A DNA stretch of 64,000 bases from the NCBI RefSeq assembly GCF_024347615.1, contig NZ_AP025508.1, positions 1,798,001-1,862,000 of the forward strand, read 5' to 3'. The notes beneath the pieces were generated by a model. That model saw only the letters and a program-made list of their open reading frames with translations, did no database searches and was not told the DNA's origin. The translations under genes and the position numbers were made by a program. The number at the start of each line of letters is the position of its first letter. The stretch's first letter is position 1. Positions 1-8,475 of this stretch are shown here, piece by piece. This DNA is from Vibrio splendidus (GTDB lineage Bacteria > Pseudomonadota > Gammaproteobacteria > Enterobacterales > Vibrionaceae).

Positions 1-577
1 TACTGAGTTTTAACGCCTGCTTGTCGCCCTTGCCAGAGTAATACCAGCCTGAGCTGAACGTGAAATCATCTTGTTCAAGATTGGTGGTGTGTCGAACAAA
101 AAGATCATTGCTGATCTTGTCTTTATCCACCACATTAAAACAGAAAATCCCCTCTGGTTTTAAAGCGCGATGTACGCTCTCAACACATTCTTTTAGCTTC
201 TCGAAACCATCGTTGTAATGGATTGAGTATAAGAAGCAGGTGATCAAATCCAGAGGTTCTGCCACTTCAAAACTACTCATGTTTTGCACCGAGAAATTGG
301 CTTCGGGGCAGCGAACCTGAGCGATATCTAGCATTGGCGCGTTGAGATCGAGTCCATTGCTTTGGTAACCAAAATCGATAAAGTGACGAACGTGTGGACC
401 AGTGCCACAAGCTAAGTCGAGGTGAGTCTTTCCACCATTTCCGAAAATTTGATGTAGCCTACGTACGCAGTTACTTTGCGCTTGATAGTCAATATCAACA
501 CACATTAAATCGTAGTAACCGGATAGGTCGGTATAAAGTGCGTTGGAAGAAATAGTAGCTGACATATTGGCGGACAT
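1..577 (-). CDS. Class I SAM-dependent methyltransferase (3' end cut by window edge)
   Basis: This gene reads leftward off the window, so only about the first 192 residues are visible and no stop is seen. The translation has the class I methyltransferase fold: motif I is LDLACGTGPH near residue 54, followed by an acidic LDLNAPML segment, a DLITCFLYSIHY strand and an RALKPEGIFCFNV strand typical of post-motif III. Substrate is unknown. The ATG at 577 is chosen, with a second in-frame ATG at 565. It could belong to the small-molecule or tRNA methyltransferase groups. The family is certain, the function is not. Confidence 0.8.
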   Translation of the reverse strand, partial: MSANMSATISSNALYTDLSGYYDLMCVDIDYQAQSNCVRRLHQIFGNGGKTHLDLACGTGPHVRHFIDFGYQSNGLDLNAPMLDIAQVRCPEANFSVQNMSSFEVAEPLDLITCFLYSIHYNDGFEKLKECVESVHRALKPEGIFCFNVVDKDKISNDLFVRHTTNLEQDDFTFSSGWYYSGKGDKQALKLS

Positions 578-759
578 AAGTGCCTACAGCGTTAGCTGAT
601 ATAATGAGGGTGGCGCATCATATACCGAAATGTCGAAATCGCAATCAAATATTCGATCAAGTTATGTGCTTTAATTCTCGGTGGCTGTACTTTAATTATG
701 TGTGGCTGTGCTCAATTTGTACGGTTAGCCGACTCATTTAGCGCAAGCTTAAAAAGGCG

Positions 760-906
760 GTGGATTATGAAGGAGAACTGGTGCGTTATGCAGGAGAGCC
801 AGAGGAACATGAAGGAGAGCTGGTGGGTTATGTAGGATAGCCAGTGGATTGTGAAGGAGAGCCAGGGGATTATGAGAGAGAACTAGTGGGTTATGCAGGA
901 GAACAA
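760..906. repeat. Seven copies of a 21-bp imperfect tandem repeat
   Basis: Seven back-to-back 21-bp units start at 760, 781, 802, 823, 844, 865 and 886. Each is a variant of a g-g-g-t-TATG-aGGAGA core. The unit is a multiple of three. On the minus strand it is open in the frame of the upstream diguanylate cyclase gene and would encode a heptad close to ALLHNPL. On the plus strand the equivalent frame is broken by a TAG at 838. The array fills most of the gap between the cyclase stop and the methyltransferase start; the rest (578-759) shows nothing else I can name. Confidence 0.9.
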
Positions 907-916
907 GGAGCTGCGA

Positions 917-2212
917 TCAAGCTAGTGCTTCATAGTAAACCACATCATCGTTGATCGAGACTTGGTTTTTACCATTCGCTTTCGCGCGATATAGTGCATC
1001 ATCGGTAACACGAATCAGTGTATCAATGGTGTTGGCAGAGTGGGACAAGCACTGGTTGGTAACGCCAATACTAACGCTCGCTGTAAAAGCGCGGCGATTA
1101 ATGCCATAGAAGGTATGTTGGTTAAAGGTGTGGCAGATTCGTTCGCTGATGATTTTGGTATGGGTCGATTTCGCTTTTGGAATGAACACAATAAACTCCT
1201 CGCCACCCCAACGTCCAACTACGCCACCTAACAACTCAATGTGAGTTTTAATGGTGTCTGCTAAGTGCCTAATCACCGTGTCACCCACGGTATGCCCAAA
1301 TCGATCGTTAATCGATTTGAAGTCATCAATATCAATCAACAGACATGACATCGCCATATGCTGATTAACCGGCTTCTTGAGCCAATCGTAAATAGCACGA
1401 CGATTGAACACATGCGTTAAGTCATCATGCATCGCTCGATGCAGCAACTCCCTTTCTAGTAATACTTTATCGGTGACTTCTTCAAGGATCACTTGTATCG
1501 CGTCTTCACCTTCCCAGTTAATCACGTTGTCATAGAGGTTGAAGTATTTGTGGGTGCCATCAAAGCATTGGTTAGACACCACGGAACTAAAGTTGGGTGT
1601 ATTGCCATTGAGAATGTTCTCACAGCGTCTGATGGCCGTTGAACGCTGATCTTCAGGTACGATGGATAGGATGGAGTCCATTGCAAGCACTTGCTCTATT
1701 GAGTCTGCACCTTGTTGTTCTACCCACGCTTGGTTGACCATTAAAGGTTTGAAGTTTCTATGGATCAGGATCCCTTGTTTCGATGTATTAAGTAGCTTGC
1801 GATACATGCGATCCGTTTCGTTACGTTTGCGCTGAGCTTCGACTACGGATGTGATGTCGATGATAGTGACTTGGAGGGCGGGTTTGCTATTGAGTTCAAT
1901 AATGTGTGATAGGCAAAAGATAGAGATGTTGCGGCCATTGGCTGGAATATCGGTGTACAACTTTCCTTTTTTTAGTTTGCCTTTTATGGCCTCTAAGTAA
2001 CGTTTCTTGGCTAGCTCTTGGTAACTGTCAGGAACTAACGCATAAACAAATTCAACGTTCAATAACAGCTTTTCACGGGTTCGGTAACCAAAGATCTGAG
2101 CGATTTCGTTGTCGACATCAATAATTCTGTGATTTTGCAGTGTCATGCGCCCTTGCGCGGAATCGAAGTTCTGGCAGGGTGTCGTGGTGGTTAAATCTAA
2201 TTGAATGCTCAT
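917..2212 (-). CDS. PAS-PAS-GGDEF diguanylate cyclase
   Basis: Predicted cytoplasmic diguanylate cyclase that condenses two GTP into cyclic di-GMP. Residues about 15-125 and 140-255 look like two PAS sensor domains, the second ending in a coiled linker that leads into HDDLTHVFNRRA, the usual entry to a GGDEF domain. The active-site loop is RWGGEEF, an active variant. The inhibitory RxxD site normally five residues upstream is missing (GGVVGRW is found), so product inhibition is probably weak or absent. There is no signal peptide or membrane segment. It is divergent from the GNAT gene at 2487. The TGA stop at 917-919 is followed in frame by 55 sense codons made largely of a heptad repeat. Confidence 0.92.
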   Translation of the reverse strand: MSIQLDLTTTTPCQNFDSAQGRMTLQNHRIIDVDNEIAQIFGYRTREKLLLNVEFVYALVPDSYQELAKKRYLEAIKGKLKKGKLYTDIPANGRNISIFCLSHIIELNSKPALQVTIIDITSVVEAQRKRNETDRMYRKLLNTSKQGILIHRNFKPLMVNQAWVEQQGADSIEQVLAMDSILSIVPEDQRSTAIRRCENILNGNTPNFSSVVSNQCFDGTHKYFNLYDNVINWEGEDAIQVILEEVTDKVLLERELLHRAMHDDLTHVFNRRAIYDWLKKPVNQHMAMSCLLIDIDDFKSINDRFGHTVGDTVIRHLADTIKTHIELLGGVVGRWGGEEFIVFIPKAKSTHTKIISERICHTFNQHTFYGINRRAFTASVSIGVTNQCLSHSANTIDTLIRVTDDALYRAKANGKNQVSINDDVVYYEALA

Positions 2213-2364
2213 ATCGACCTGGCTACTTATTCGTTAAATTGAAACAGGTGTTGTTCCTCGGCGTAGTGACCACACAGGCATTGTGGAACACTTTTATGAA
2301 GAGACTAGATAAGAAAAATATGCTATCTAGGTAAGGTCAGTATGGCATTTATAATTTTATGATT

Positions 2365-2384
2365 AATCAGTAATTTTACTGATT
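2365..2384. promoter_or_regulatory. Perfect 9-bp-arm dyad between divergent genes
   Basis: AATCAGTAA and TTACTGATT flank a 2-bp centre. The dyad lies between the divergent diguanylate cyclase (start 2212) and GNAT gene (start 2487). Its symmetry and place suit an operator for a dimeric regulator. No regulator is identified, and a chance palindrome in AT-rich DNA cannot be excluded. Confidence 0.35.
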
Positions 2385-2486
2385 CAAACGGAGTTCTTGG
2401 AAAGGAAACAATCAGGAAAGCAGGACAGTAATTAAAGCCAAATCACTCAAGCTAAATAAGCGAACTAAACAAGGAGAGTTGAGGTA

Positions 2487-3011
2487 ATGAAACCAGAAAT
2501 AAAAGCACAGGATTCAATGGGCAACGGAACAGCATTGGAAAGCAGCACATCAATAGAAATTAAGCTTGATGACTTGTCGGGTGGGGAAGTCGTTGAATTG
2601 CTTGAAGAACACCTTGCCGATATGTATGCCACGTCACCAGCTGAAAGCGTTCATGCATTGGATCTTGATGGACTTAAGTCGCCAGAAATTACCTTTTTCA
2701 GCGCTTGGAAAGACAGCCAACTGCTCGGGTGTGTTGCGATTAAAGAGCTTGATGCACAACATGCTGAACTGAAATCAATGAGAACCTCACAGTTTGCTCG
2801 AAAGTCAGGTGTTGCAAGCCAACTGTTACAGCATGTAATAGACACAGCAACCGTTCGCCAGTATCAAACAATCAGTTTAGAGACCGGCTCAGAAGACTAC
2901 TTTAAGGCCGCGCGTAACCTGTACGAAAAGTTTGGCTTTGGATACTGCGAACCCTTTGCTGACTATGTGTTGGATCCGCACAGCCAGTTCATGAGTATTG
3001 AGTTGCGTTAG
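2487..3011 (+). CDS. GNAT family N-acetyltransferase
   Basis: Predicted acetyl-CoA-dependent N-acetyltransferase of 174 residues. The GNAT fold is visible from about residue 22: a substrate-side strand ending in LLGCVAIKEL, the acetyl-CoA pyrophosphate loop FARKSGVASQLL (R-x-x-G-x-A type), then ISLETGSEDYFKAARNLYEKFGF, a typical motif B with the YEKFGF signature. The first 20 residues are a polar extension not usual in the family. A strong AGGAGAG ribosome site precedes the ATG. Substrate unknown; amino-acid or small-molecule N-acetylation is most likely. The stop codon is inside a 9-bp tandem repeat. Confidence 0.85.
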   Translation: MKPEIKAQDSMGNGTALESSTSIEIKLDDLSGGEVVELLEEHLADMYATSPAESVHALDLDGLKSPEITFFSAWKDSQLLGCVAIKELDAQHAELKSMRTSQFARKSGVASQLLQHVIDTATVRQYQTISLETGSEDYFKAARNLYEKFGFGYCEPFADYVLDPHSQFMSIELR

Positions 3012-3056
3012 ATGCGTTAGATGCGTTAGATGCGGTCGATGAGGTAAATGCGGTCG
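3003..3056. repeat. Six copies of a 9-bp tandem repeat across a stop codon
   Basis: Six 9-bp units close to atgcgttag run from 3003 to 3056. The first supplies the last codons and TAG stop of the GNAT gene. The later units are progressively diverged. It looks like slipped-strand expansion at the gene's 3' end. Confidence 0.75.
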
Positions 3057-3080
3057 AAATTGTAGATCGAAGTAAAAGAA

Positions 3081-3333
3081 AGATTCCCTATCACGTTCGT
3101 TCCTCACTGTAGGGAATGACAGGGTGGGATGTATCTCTACGTAGAAAGTGACACGGTTGTAGTTCCTCGCTGTTAAGAGTGAGGTGGTTGTAGCGCCTCA
3201 CAGTAGGAAGTGACGAGCACAACATTGACTTGATTCCCCAGCGTCATTCCAGAACCGAGGGACGAGGTATGTGGAATCTCTAATCTCAAAGCGAGATTCC
3301 CTATAACGCTCGTCCCTCGCTTTAGGGAATGAC
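3081..3333. repeat. Cluster of a ~40-bp dispersed palindromic intergenic repeat
   Basis: Two direct 40-bp copies (3081-3120 and 3294-3333) share agattccctat at one end and tagggaatgac at the other, so each can fold on an 8-bp ATTCCCTA/TAGGGAAT stem. An inverted copy lies at 3243-3279, and two half-units appear between about 3150 and 3215. The same element recurs at 14801-15012. This fills the 356-bp gap between the GNAT gene and the protease. It resembles a REP/MITE-like palindromic family of Vibrio intergenic DNA; I do not assign a name. Confidence 0.85.
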
Positions 3334-3367
3334 GAATATCTGGCATCAATGACTAATAGTTAAAGCG

Positions 3368-5086
3368 TTAGCGTGTTTCTAGTTCTGCAAATATCGCTTC
3401 GGCATCTACTACGCTGCCTGAAATAGAAAGGGTACTGAAAGGAACCAAATCTTCTGGGCTTGATGGCTTTTTAACAAGCAGCTCTGGGTAGATTTTTGAT
3501 TCACCCATTAACATCGCCTTTAGCTCTTTTACCGATAAATCAGGATAGCGCGACCACACCAACGCAGCGACGCCAGAAACGACAGGCGCAGCCATACTTG
3601 TGCCACTTTTCGAACCGTAAGTATTTCCCGGTGTGGTTGATAAAATGCGGTACCCAGGTGCAAACACATCAACCGATTTCTGACCGAAGTTACTGAAGCT
3701 CGCCACTAACGTTTCGTCGGCGTATTTTGCTGATGCACCCACATCTAACCATGTTGAAATAGGCTTTGAACGGTAGTGCTTCGCGTAGCGGTTTGGAAAG
3801 CTTGGTTTGATGTCGTTATCGTTGCGGCTGTTCCCCGCAGAGTGAACAATCAACACACCTTTACGCGCTGCATAACGGAACGCGTGGTCAACGATGTACT
3901 TACGTGGCGAGTAGCTCTTGCCGAAGCTCATGTTAATGACTTTAGCACCATTATCGACGGCGTAACGCACCGCATTGGCAATATCTTTGTCTCGCTCATC
4001 GCCATTTGGCACCATACGTACTGCCATGATCTGAGCATGATCTGCCACACCATCAATACCCACTGAGTTGTTACGCTCAGCAGCGATGATTCCAGCAACG
4101 TGTGTGCCGTGTGAGCCTACAGGGCCTTTCACATCGTTGTTGCCGTAGCCTTTTTCCCAAGGGTTAGAAATGTCATCCCAAACAATATCGCCACGCGTAT
4201 CGAGCTCTAGGTTAAGGTGAAAATCTAGAGAGTCTTGATAGCGGCTACGACGTGATTCTAGATATTCGAATGAATACCATGAATCAAATACGCTCAAAAG
4301 CCCTTCAGCTGCTGTAACAATGCTGGGATTTTCGTTATTCAATAGCGGTTGCAATCCGTTTACCGTGAAGTCTTTGTGATCGGTGAGTTCAAGGATTTCT
4401 GCTTTGTACTCGTTGGCTTGCTCAGTTGCTGTTGTTACACGATTCAATGCATCTTGGTCATCTTTTAGAGACGACAAGTAATCAGATTCAACACCTTGAT
4501 AGTACTTACGTTTCTTACGCGGAATCCAATGTCCGTTCTCTTTTAACTCAAGGTACTTTTTGTATTCTCTAGTGACTTCTAACGTGTCTTGGTCAACGTT
4601 AATGCCTAACGAGTTACCCAAAAAGTTCCAGCCGTGGACATCGTCAATGTAACCATTGCCATCATCGTCAATCCCGTTGTTTGGGATCTCGTCTTCATTG
4701 GTCCAAAGTTTGTTTTTGAGGTCTTCGTGTTCAACGTCGACACCTGAATCAAGAACGGCAACGATGACTGGTTGTGGTTGAAGAGGGGGCATCAAGTAGT
4801 CGTATACCACATCAGAACCCACACCCTGAATTCTTGTGTAGCTTGCCGTTAAGTTAAACCAATCTCCGCGTTGTTCATGAGCGTTGCTCATCATTCTCAT
4901 CGAGAAAAATGAAGGTTGAATAGTTTCTCGCGTGTAATCCTCAACAATTGTGCCTTTTACATCTTGGATGAAAGGTGAGTTGGCAGGTTGTGGCTCTGGG
5001 CTACTTTCATTCAGAGTCGTAGCTGATACGTGGGTCGAAGCCATAATTGCCAAAGCAAGCGTGGTGAGTCTTTGTCCGTGATTCAT
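3368..5086 (-). CDS. Secreted subtilisin-like serine protease (S8 family)
   Basis: Predicted secreted endopeptidase of 572 residues. A signal peptide of about 22 residues ends at VSATT. The catalytic triad is clear: Asp113 in VLDSGVD, His329 in GTHVAG, and Ser near residue 496 in SGTSMAAP. The roughly 215 residues between Asp and His are far more than in classical subtilisin. They include an acidic DDDGNGYIDD calcium-like loop followed by WNFLG, then a charged helical insert of about 150 residues. The oxyanion Asn is in VHSAGNS. There is no C-terminal PPC domain, so the product may stay periplasmic or reach the surface without C-terminal processing. A 16-bp tandem repeat lies just upstream. 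Good family confidence; substrate unknown. Confidence 0.93.
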   Translation of the reverse strand: MNHGQRLTTLALAIMASTHVSATTLNESSPEPQPANSPFIQDVKGTIVEDYTRETIQPSFFSMRMMSNAHEQRGDWFNLTASYTRIQGVGSDVVYDYLMPPLQPQPVIVAVLDSGVDVEHEDLKNKLWTNEDEIPNNGIDDDGNGYIDDVHGWNFLGNSLGINVDQDTLEVTREYKKYLELKENGHWIPRKKRKYYQGVESDYLSSLKDDQDALNRVTTATEQANEYKAEILELTDHKDFTVNGLQPLLNNENPSIVTAAEGLLSVFDSWYSFEYLESRRSRYQDSLDFHLNLELDTRGDIVWDDISNPWEKGYGNNDVKGPVGSHGTHVAGIIAAERNNSVGIDGVADHAQIMAVRMVPNGDERDKDIANAVRYAVDNGAKVINMSFGKSYSPRKYIVDHAFRYAARKGVLIVHSAGNSRNDNDIKPSFPNRYAKHYRSKPISTWLDVGASAKYADETLVASFSNFGQKSVDVFAPGYRILSTTPGNTYGSKSGTSMAAPVVSGVAALVWSRYPDLSVKELKAMLMGESKIYPELLVKKPSSPEDLVPFSTLSISGSVVDAEAIFAELETR

Positions 5087-5105
5087 CTGTGGTGCATCCT
5101 TATCA

Positions 5106-5167
5106 TTGTGCGACTAAATAGTTGTGCGACTAAATAGTTGTGCGACTAAATAGTTGTGCGACTAGAG
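5106..5167. repeat. 16-bp tandem repeat (3.9 copies) in the protease leader
   Basis: Units of ttgtgcgactaaatag start at 5106, 5122 and 5138 and are identical; a fourth partial unit begins at 5154. The array begins 20 bp upstream of the protease ATG, so it lies in the 5' leader or promoter. Identical units imply recent expansion, and copy number could alter expression. The rest of the 5168-5439 gap is AT-rich and shows no gene. Confidence 0.9.
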
Positions 5168-5439
5168 CTGACTCTTTCGAAAGAAGTGTAAAAAACACGC
5201 AGTAAGTCAGTTTTGTGAGAGGGAAATGCCCGCTCAAAACGCAATCAAAAGGTAATATGCAATCAGACTTGTATCATTCACCTGAGCAATGAAATGGTAG
5301 GAAGATCTCACTGTGATCGATTTTTAATTCTCAAAGTTTGAGCTGAATTCTATTAATAAAATCAACATTTATAAAATAAAGATTGAAGTCAAAGATGTTT
5401 AAAATCAATTGATTAGTTTGTTAATTGCAGGGGGTGGTT

Positions 5440-5480
5440 TTGGCTCTCACTCAGCATTAAAGTGCTTTTGAAAGAGCCAA
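5440..5480 (-). terminator. Hairpin downstream of the sphingomyelinase gene
   Basis: TTGGCTCT at 5440 pairs perfectly with AGAGCCAA at 5473, with a smaller inner stem. It lies 12 bp past the stop of the sphingomyelinase gene on the minus strand. No clear T-run follows, so it may be a 3'-end stabiliser rather than a strict intrinsic terminator. Confidence 0.45.
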
Positions 5481-5491
5481 GATCAAGGAGC

Positions 5492-6847
5492 TTAGTCTTC
5501 GTGAGAGCTAAATTCAAAGCTTCCGTTGACGGCAAAATGGTCTGAAAGGTGCCAACTTCCCCAAGTGTCAGAGCTCAACCTTTGATGAAGCTTGACCGTA
5601 TTAGTATTACTTGTTGCTCGTTTATGCATTCTGCTAACAAAAACGTAATCCAGATACTCTACATCAGCACCACCTGAATACTTATAAGCAGCATACGGGT
5701 TAATCGTCGGGTCAAAGGTTGCATTGGTGTAGCCTCTGAATTCTGGAGGATCAACATCCAACGTAGCTAGCATTAAAAGGTATTCCACGAAGTCGCTATT
5801 TTTATCGATATTGAAGTCTCCAGCATAGATAACCGCTTCGTTGGAAGGTATGCCTTTAGTCAGCATAAAGGTTCGCATCAGCCCTAGCTGTAGGCGTCTT
5901 AGACGTTTGGCTGCTGGCGTATTAAATGATGCTAGGTGAGTGTTGAATATATGGTATATCTCACCATCTTTGTCGACTTTGGTATAGACGACGCCTTTAT
6001 CTGCGTAACAATCAGTTCCGGAGCAGTGTTCAAAAACTATACTGTCGGTTTCAATAATTGGATGGCGACTAAAAGTGACCACGCCTCCGTCGTACATCGC
6101 ACTAGTGCCACCTCCTACTACCTCTGTTCTAAATGCATATTCCTCTGCTAGATCGTTGAATAGGATCTCTCGGTCTGAAGAAAAAGCTTCTTGAAGTGTG
6201 AGTACGTCATATCCGGAGAGAGTGTGGTCCAAGACACCTGCACGACTTGTAATGTTTGATGATACGCCGGGGAGCATCCATAGGTTATATGACCCAACGT
6301 TCAAGGTATTTGGGTCTTGATCAAAATCATTGATCGTATGTTCTGAGACTACAAATTCAACGTCGTCAAAGCCTGACGTGTATATAGCCTTAACACCGAA
6401 CTCAGAGTGATATCCATCTTGGTTATATCGATGAAGAATATATGGGTTGTAGTCGGTCATCATCCCTTGATCTTTATACCCATAAGACAACGTTGAGCCT
6501 GAACCGTGGCCAACTAACCTAAGTTGACTTACAGGTTCTTGCGGCTTAGGTTCCCAAGTACCTTCGTTTGTTAATCGTGAAATTGTTAGGAAGTAGTCAT
6601 ACGTTGCGCCATTAACAAGCCCATAATATCGATTAAAATCAGCTACTTTAGCTTTTTGATAAGGCCAAATAACTAAGTCATTTTCAGTCAACCTGTATTG
6701 GTAACCGTTACTTACGGGTTCACTGGAGTCTATCGAAAAGTTTATTAATATGGGTTTGTCGGTGCGGTTTATATAGTAAAGTGATGTTGCGAGTGCTTGG
6801 CTGGCTATTGCCCAAATTATCAGTGTTGAACACAGCTTTTTAATCAT
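5492..6847 (-). CDS. Secreted sphingomyelinase C-like phosphodiesterase
   Basis: Predicted secreted phosphodiesterase of the endonuclease/exonuclease/phosphatase fold, closest in motif order to bacterial sphingomyelinase C (hemolysin-type). A signal peptide of about 20 residues is followed by about 165 residues I cannot assign. The catalytic domain starts near NVGSYNLWMLPG, with metal ligand Glu in LQEAF (about residue 220). The stretch GGVVTFSRHPI, then a Cys pair in HCSGTDCYADKG, then NTHLAS matches the sphingomyelinase pattern. GDFNID near 343 and the SDHF catalytic His near 433 complete it. It would hydrolyse sphingomyelin or related lipids of host membranes. It is convergent with nothing; the protease lies downstream on the same strand. 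Confidence 0.87.
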   Translation of the reverse strand: MIKKLCSTLIIWAIASQALATSLYYINRTDKPILINFSIDSSEPVSNGYQYRLTENDLVIWPYQKAKVADFNRYYGLVNGATYDYFLTISRLTNEGTWEPKPQEPVSQLRLVGHGSGSTLSYGYKDQGMMTDYNPYILHRYNQDGYHSEFGVKAIYTSGFDDVEFVVSEHTINDFDQDPNTLNVGSYNLWMLPGVSSNITSRAGVLDHTLSGYDVLTLQEAFSSDREILFNDLAEEYAFRTEVVGGGTSAMYDGGVVTFSRHPIIETDSIVFEHCSGTDCYADKGVVYTKVDKDGEIYHIFNTHLASFNTPAAKRLRRLQLGLMRTFMLTKGIPSNEAVIYAGDFNIDKNSDFVEYLLMLATLDVDPPEFRGYTNATFDPTINPYAAYKYSGGADVEYLDYVFVSRMHKRATSNTNTVKLHQRLSSDTWGSWHLSDHFAVNGSFEFSSHED

Positions 6848-7033
6848 GTTTCTTCCTTTGATTACATTCCTAAAATCGAAAACAGAAAGTAGCCCTGATA
6901 TGCATTTGGTTGCAAATTAAAGATTTTGGTTTTGTGCTGTGTAACGCGCATGTGATCATATTGTAAATTTTATGAAAAATTACGCTGTTTTATAGTAACT
7001 TATGATTATTCTAACCGATTCGAAGTACATTCT

Positions 7034-7630
7034 ATGACGACTTATTTTGCTGGTTTCTCTCTGGGGCTTTCGCTGATTCTTGCGATTGGTTCTCAAAATG
7101 CATTTGTTTTAAAGCAAGGGCTTAAGAATCAACACGTATTGGCAGTTTGTGCTGTATGTGCCATTTCTGATGCCTTACTAATTAGCTTCGGCGTTACAGG
7201 CTTTGGCGCAATCGTTAAACAGTTCCCACAAATTGAGCAGCTCGCTCGTTATGGCGGCGCTATCTTTTTGGGTGTCTACTCATTCTTAAGCTTCCGTTCA
7301 GCATTTACTGAAACCCACGCCTTAGAAGCCACTGCTGAAACCAAAGACTCGTTAACCAAAGCGATTGCGATGTGTTTGGCGTTTACTTGGCTTAATCCGC
7401 ATGTGTATTTGGATACTGTGGTATTGCTGGGTTCTATCTCAACGCAATATCAACCTAATCAAATGTTGTTTGGCGCTGGTGCAGTATCGGCATCATTCGT
7501 GTTCTTCTTTTCACTTGGATATGGCGCACGCTTCTTGGCTCCAATGTTTAAGAACCCGAGAGCGTGGAAGGTGTTGGAATTTGTCGTTGGCATGATCATG
7601 GCGTCTATTGCAATATCTTTGATCGTTTAG
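7034..7630 (+). CDS. argO: LysE/ArgO-family amino-acid exporter
   Basis: Inner-membrane exporter of 198 residues with about five to six hydrophobic segments. The N-terminus has the signature IGSQNAFVLKQGLK and the central loop has TWLNPHVYLDTVVLLGS, both diagnostic of the ArgO (YggA) branch of LysE transporters that excrete L-arginine. Length matches the family. It is divergent from the sphingomyelinase gene, with an AT-rich 186-bp gap holding its promoter. No ArgP gene is in the window. Arginine is inferred from family; lysine export is the alternative. Confidence 0.9.
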   Translation: MTTYFAGFSLGLSLILAIGSQNAFVLKQGLKNQHVLAVCAVCAISDALLISFGVTGFGAIVKQFPQIEQLARYGGAIFLGVYSFLSFRSAFTETHALEATAETKDSLTKAIAMCLAFTWLNPHVYLDTVVLLGSISTQYQPNQMLFGAGAVSASFVFFFSLGYGARFLAPMFKNPRAWKVLEFVVGMIMASIAISLIV

Positions 7631-7818
7631 CCGCTCGTAATTAGGCATTCAAACATATTATCTAAAGTTCCTACCGAAAGTGACGACTTAAAGTGACTGC
7701 CTTTAGTTGCCTTCGTATTTAATTATTTCCATAAAAATAGAATTATTTTTCGTCTTTCGGTTTTGGCGTTCGTCTTAGGGGTACAAATACAAATTAATGA
7801 CCTAATTCGGAGTCAACC

Positions 7819-8475
7819 ATGATTAAACTTGTTAGCTTTAAAAACTGCCCATTCGTTCAACGTGTAATGGGTGCTTTAGTAATCAAAAATGTCCCATTTG
7901 AAATTGAATACATTGAGCTAAATAATAAACCTCAATGGTTCCTAGATATTTCGCCAAACGGACAAGTGCCAGTATTGATTACAGAAAATGACACAGTTCT
8001 GTTTGAGTCAGATGCAATTGTTGAATACTTAGACGATAAATATGCGCCGATAGAAGAGGTGTCTGCAGAGCAAAAAGCACTAGATCGCGCTTGGTCTTAT
8101 CAGGCAAGTAAACATTACATGCCGCAATGTGGAACGATGGGCAGTAAAGATAAAGAAACCTTTGAGACACGTTTAGCGAATCTTCAAAAATCCTTCCAAA
8201 AGGCCGAGAACAAGCTGGGTGACAGGGACTTCTTTAAAGGCGATTACATCTCTAACGTCGACATCGCTTGGCTACCACTGTTACACCGAGCGTCAGTGAT
8301 TAAAGAAGGCTCCGGTTTTGATATGCTTGAAGGCTTTCCGAAAGTACAGAAGTGGCAAGCGGCGCTGATTGAATCTGGCTTGACCGATAAAACCGTTCCT
8401 GCGGACTTTATTGAGAAGTTCAGCGGCTTTTATTTAACGAATAACTATTTGGCTAGTCTCGCTGAAGCTCGTTAA
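7819..8475 (+). CDS. Glutathione S-transferase family protein
   Basis: Cytosolic protein of 218 residues with an N-terminal thioredoxin-fold GST domain (residues 1-76) and a helical C-terminal domain. The start KNCPFVQRV carries a Cys at the active-site position, as in omega-like, dehydroascorbate reductase or SspA-like GSTs rather than Ser/Tyr types. The glutathione-binding cis-Pro loop is GQVPVL and the E-S-D motif is LFESDAIVEYL. The C-terminal NVDIAWLPLL fits the N-capping region. It probably catalyses thiol transfer or deglutathionylation. A good AGGAG-like site does not stand out; the ATG is fixed by the family N-terminus. Confidence 0.88.
   Translation: MIKLVSFKNCPFVQRVMGALVIKNVPFEIEYIELNNKPQWFLDISPNGQVPVLITENDTVLFESDAIVEYLDDKYAPIEEVSAEQKALDRAWSYQASKHYMPQCGTMGSKDKETFETRLANLQKSFQKAENKLGDRDFFKGDYISNVDIAWLPLLHRASVIKEGSGFDMLEGFPKVQKWQAALIESGLTDKTVPADFIEKFSGFYLTNNYLASLAEAR

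Noticed and set aside
760..906. 21-bp tandem repeat as a CRISPR array
   Set aside because: Units abut with no spacers, and no cas genes are near.
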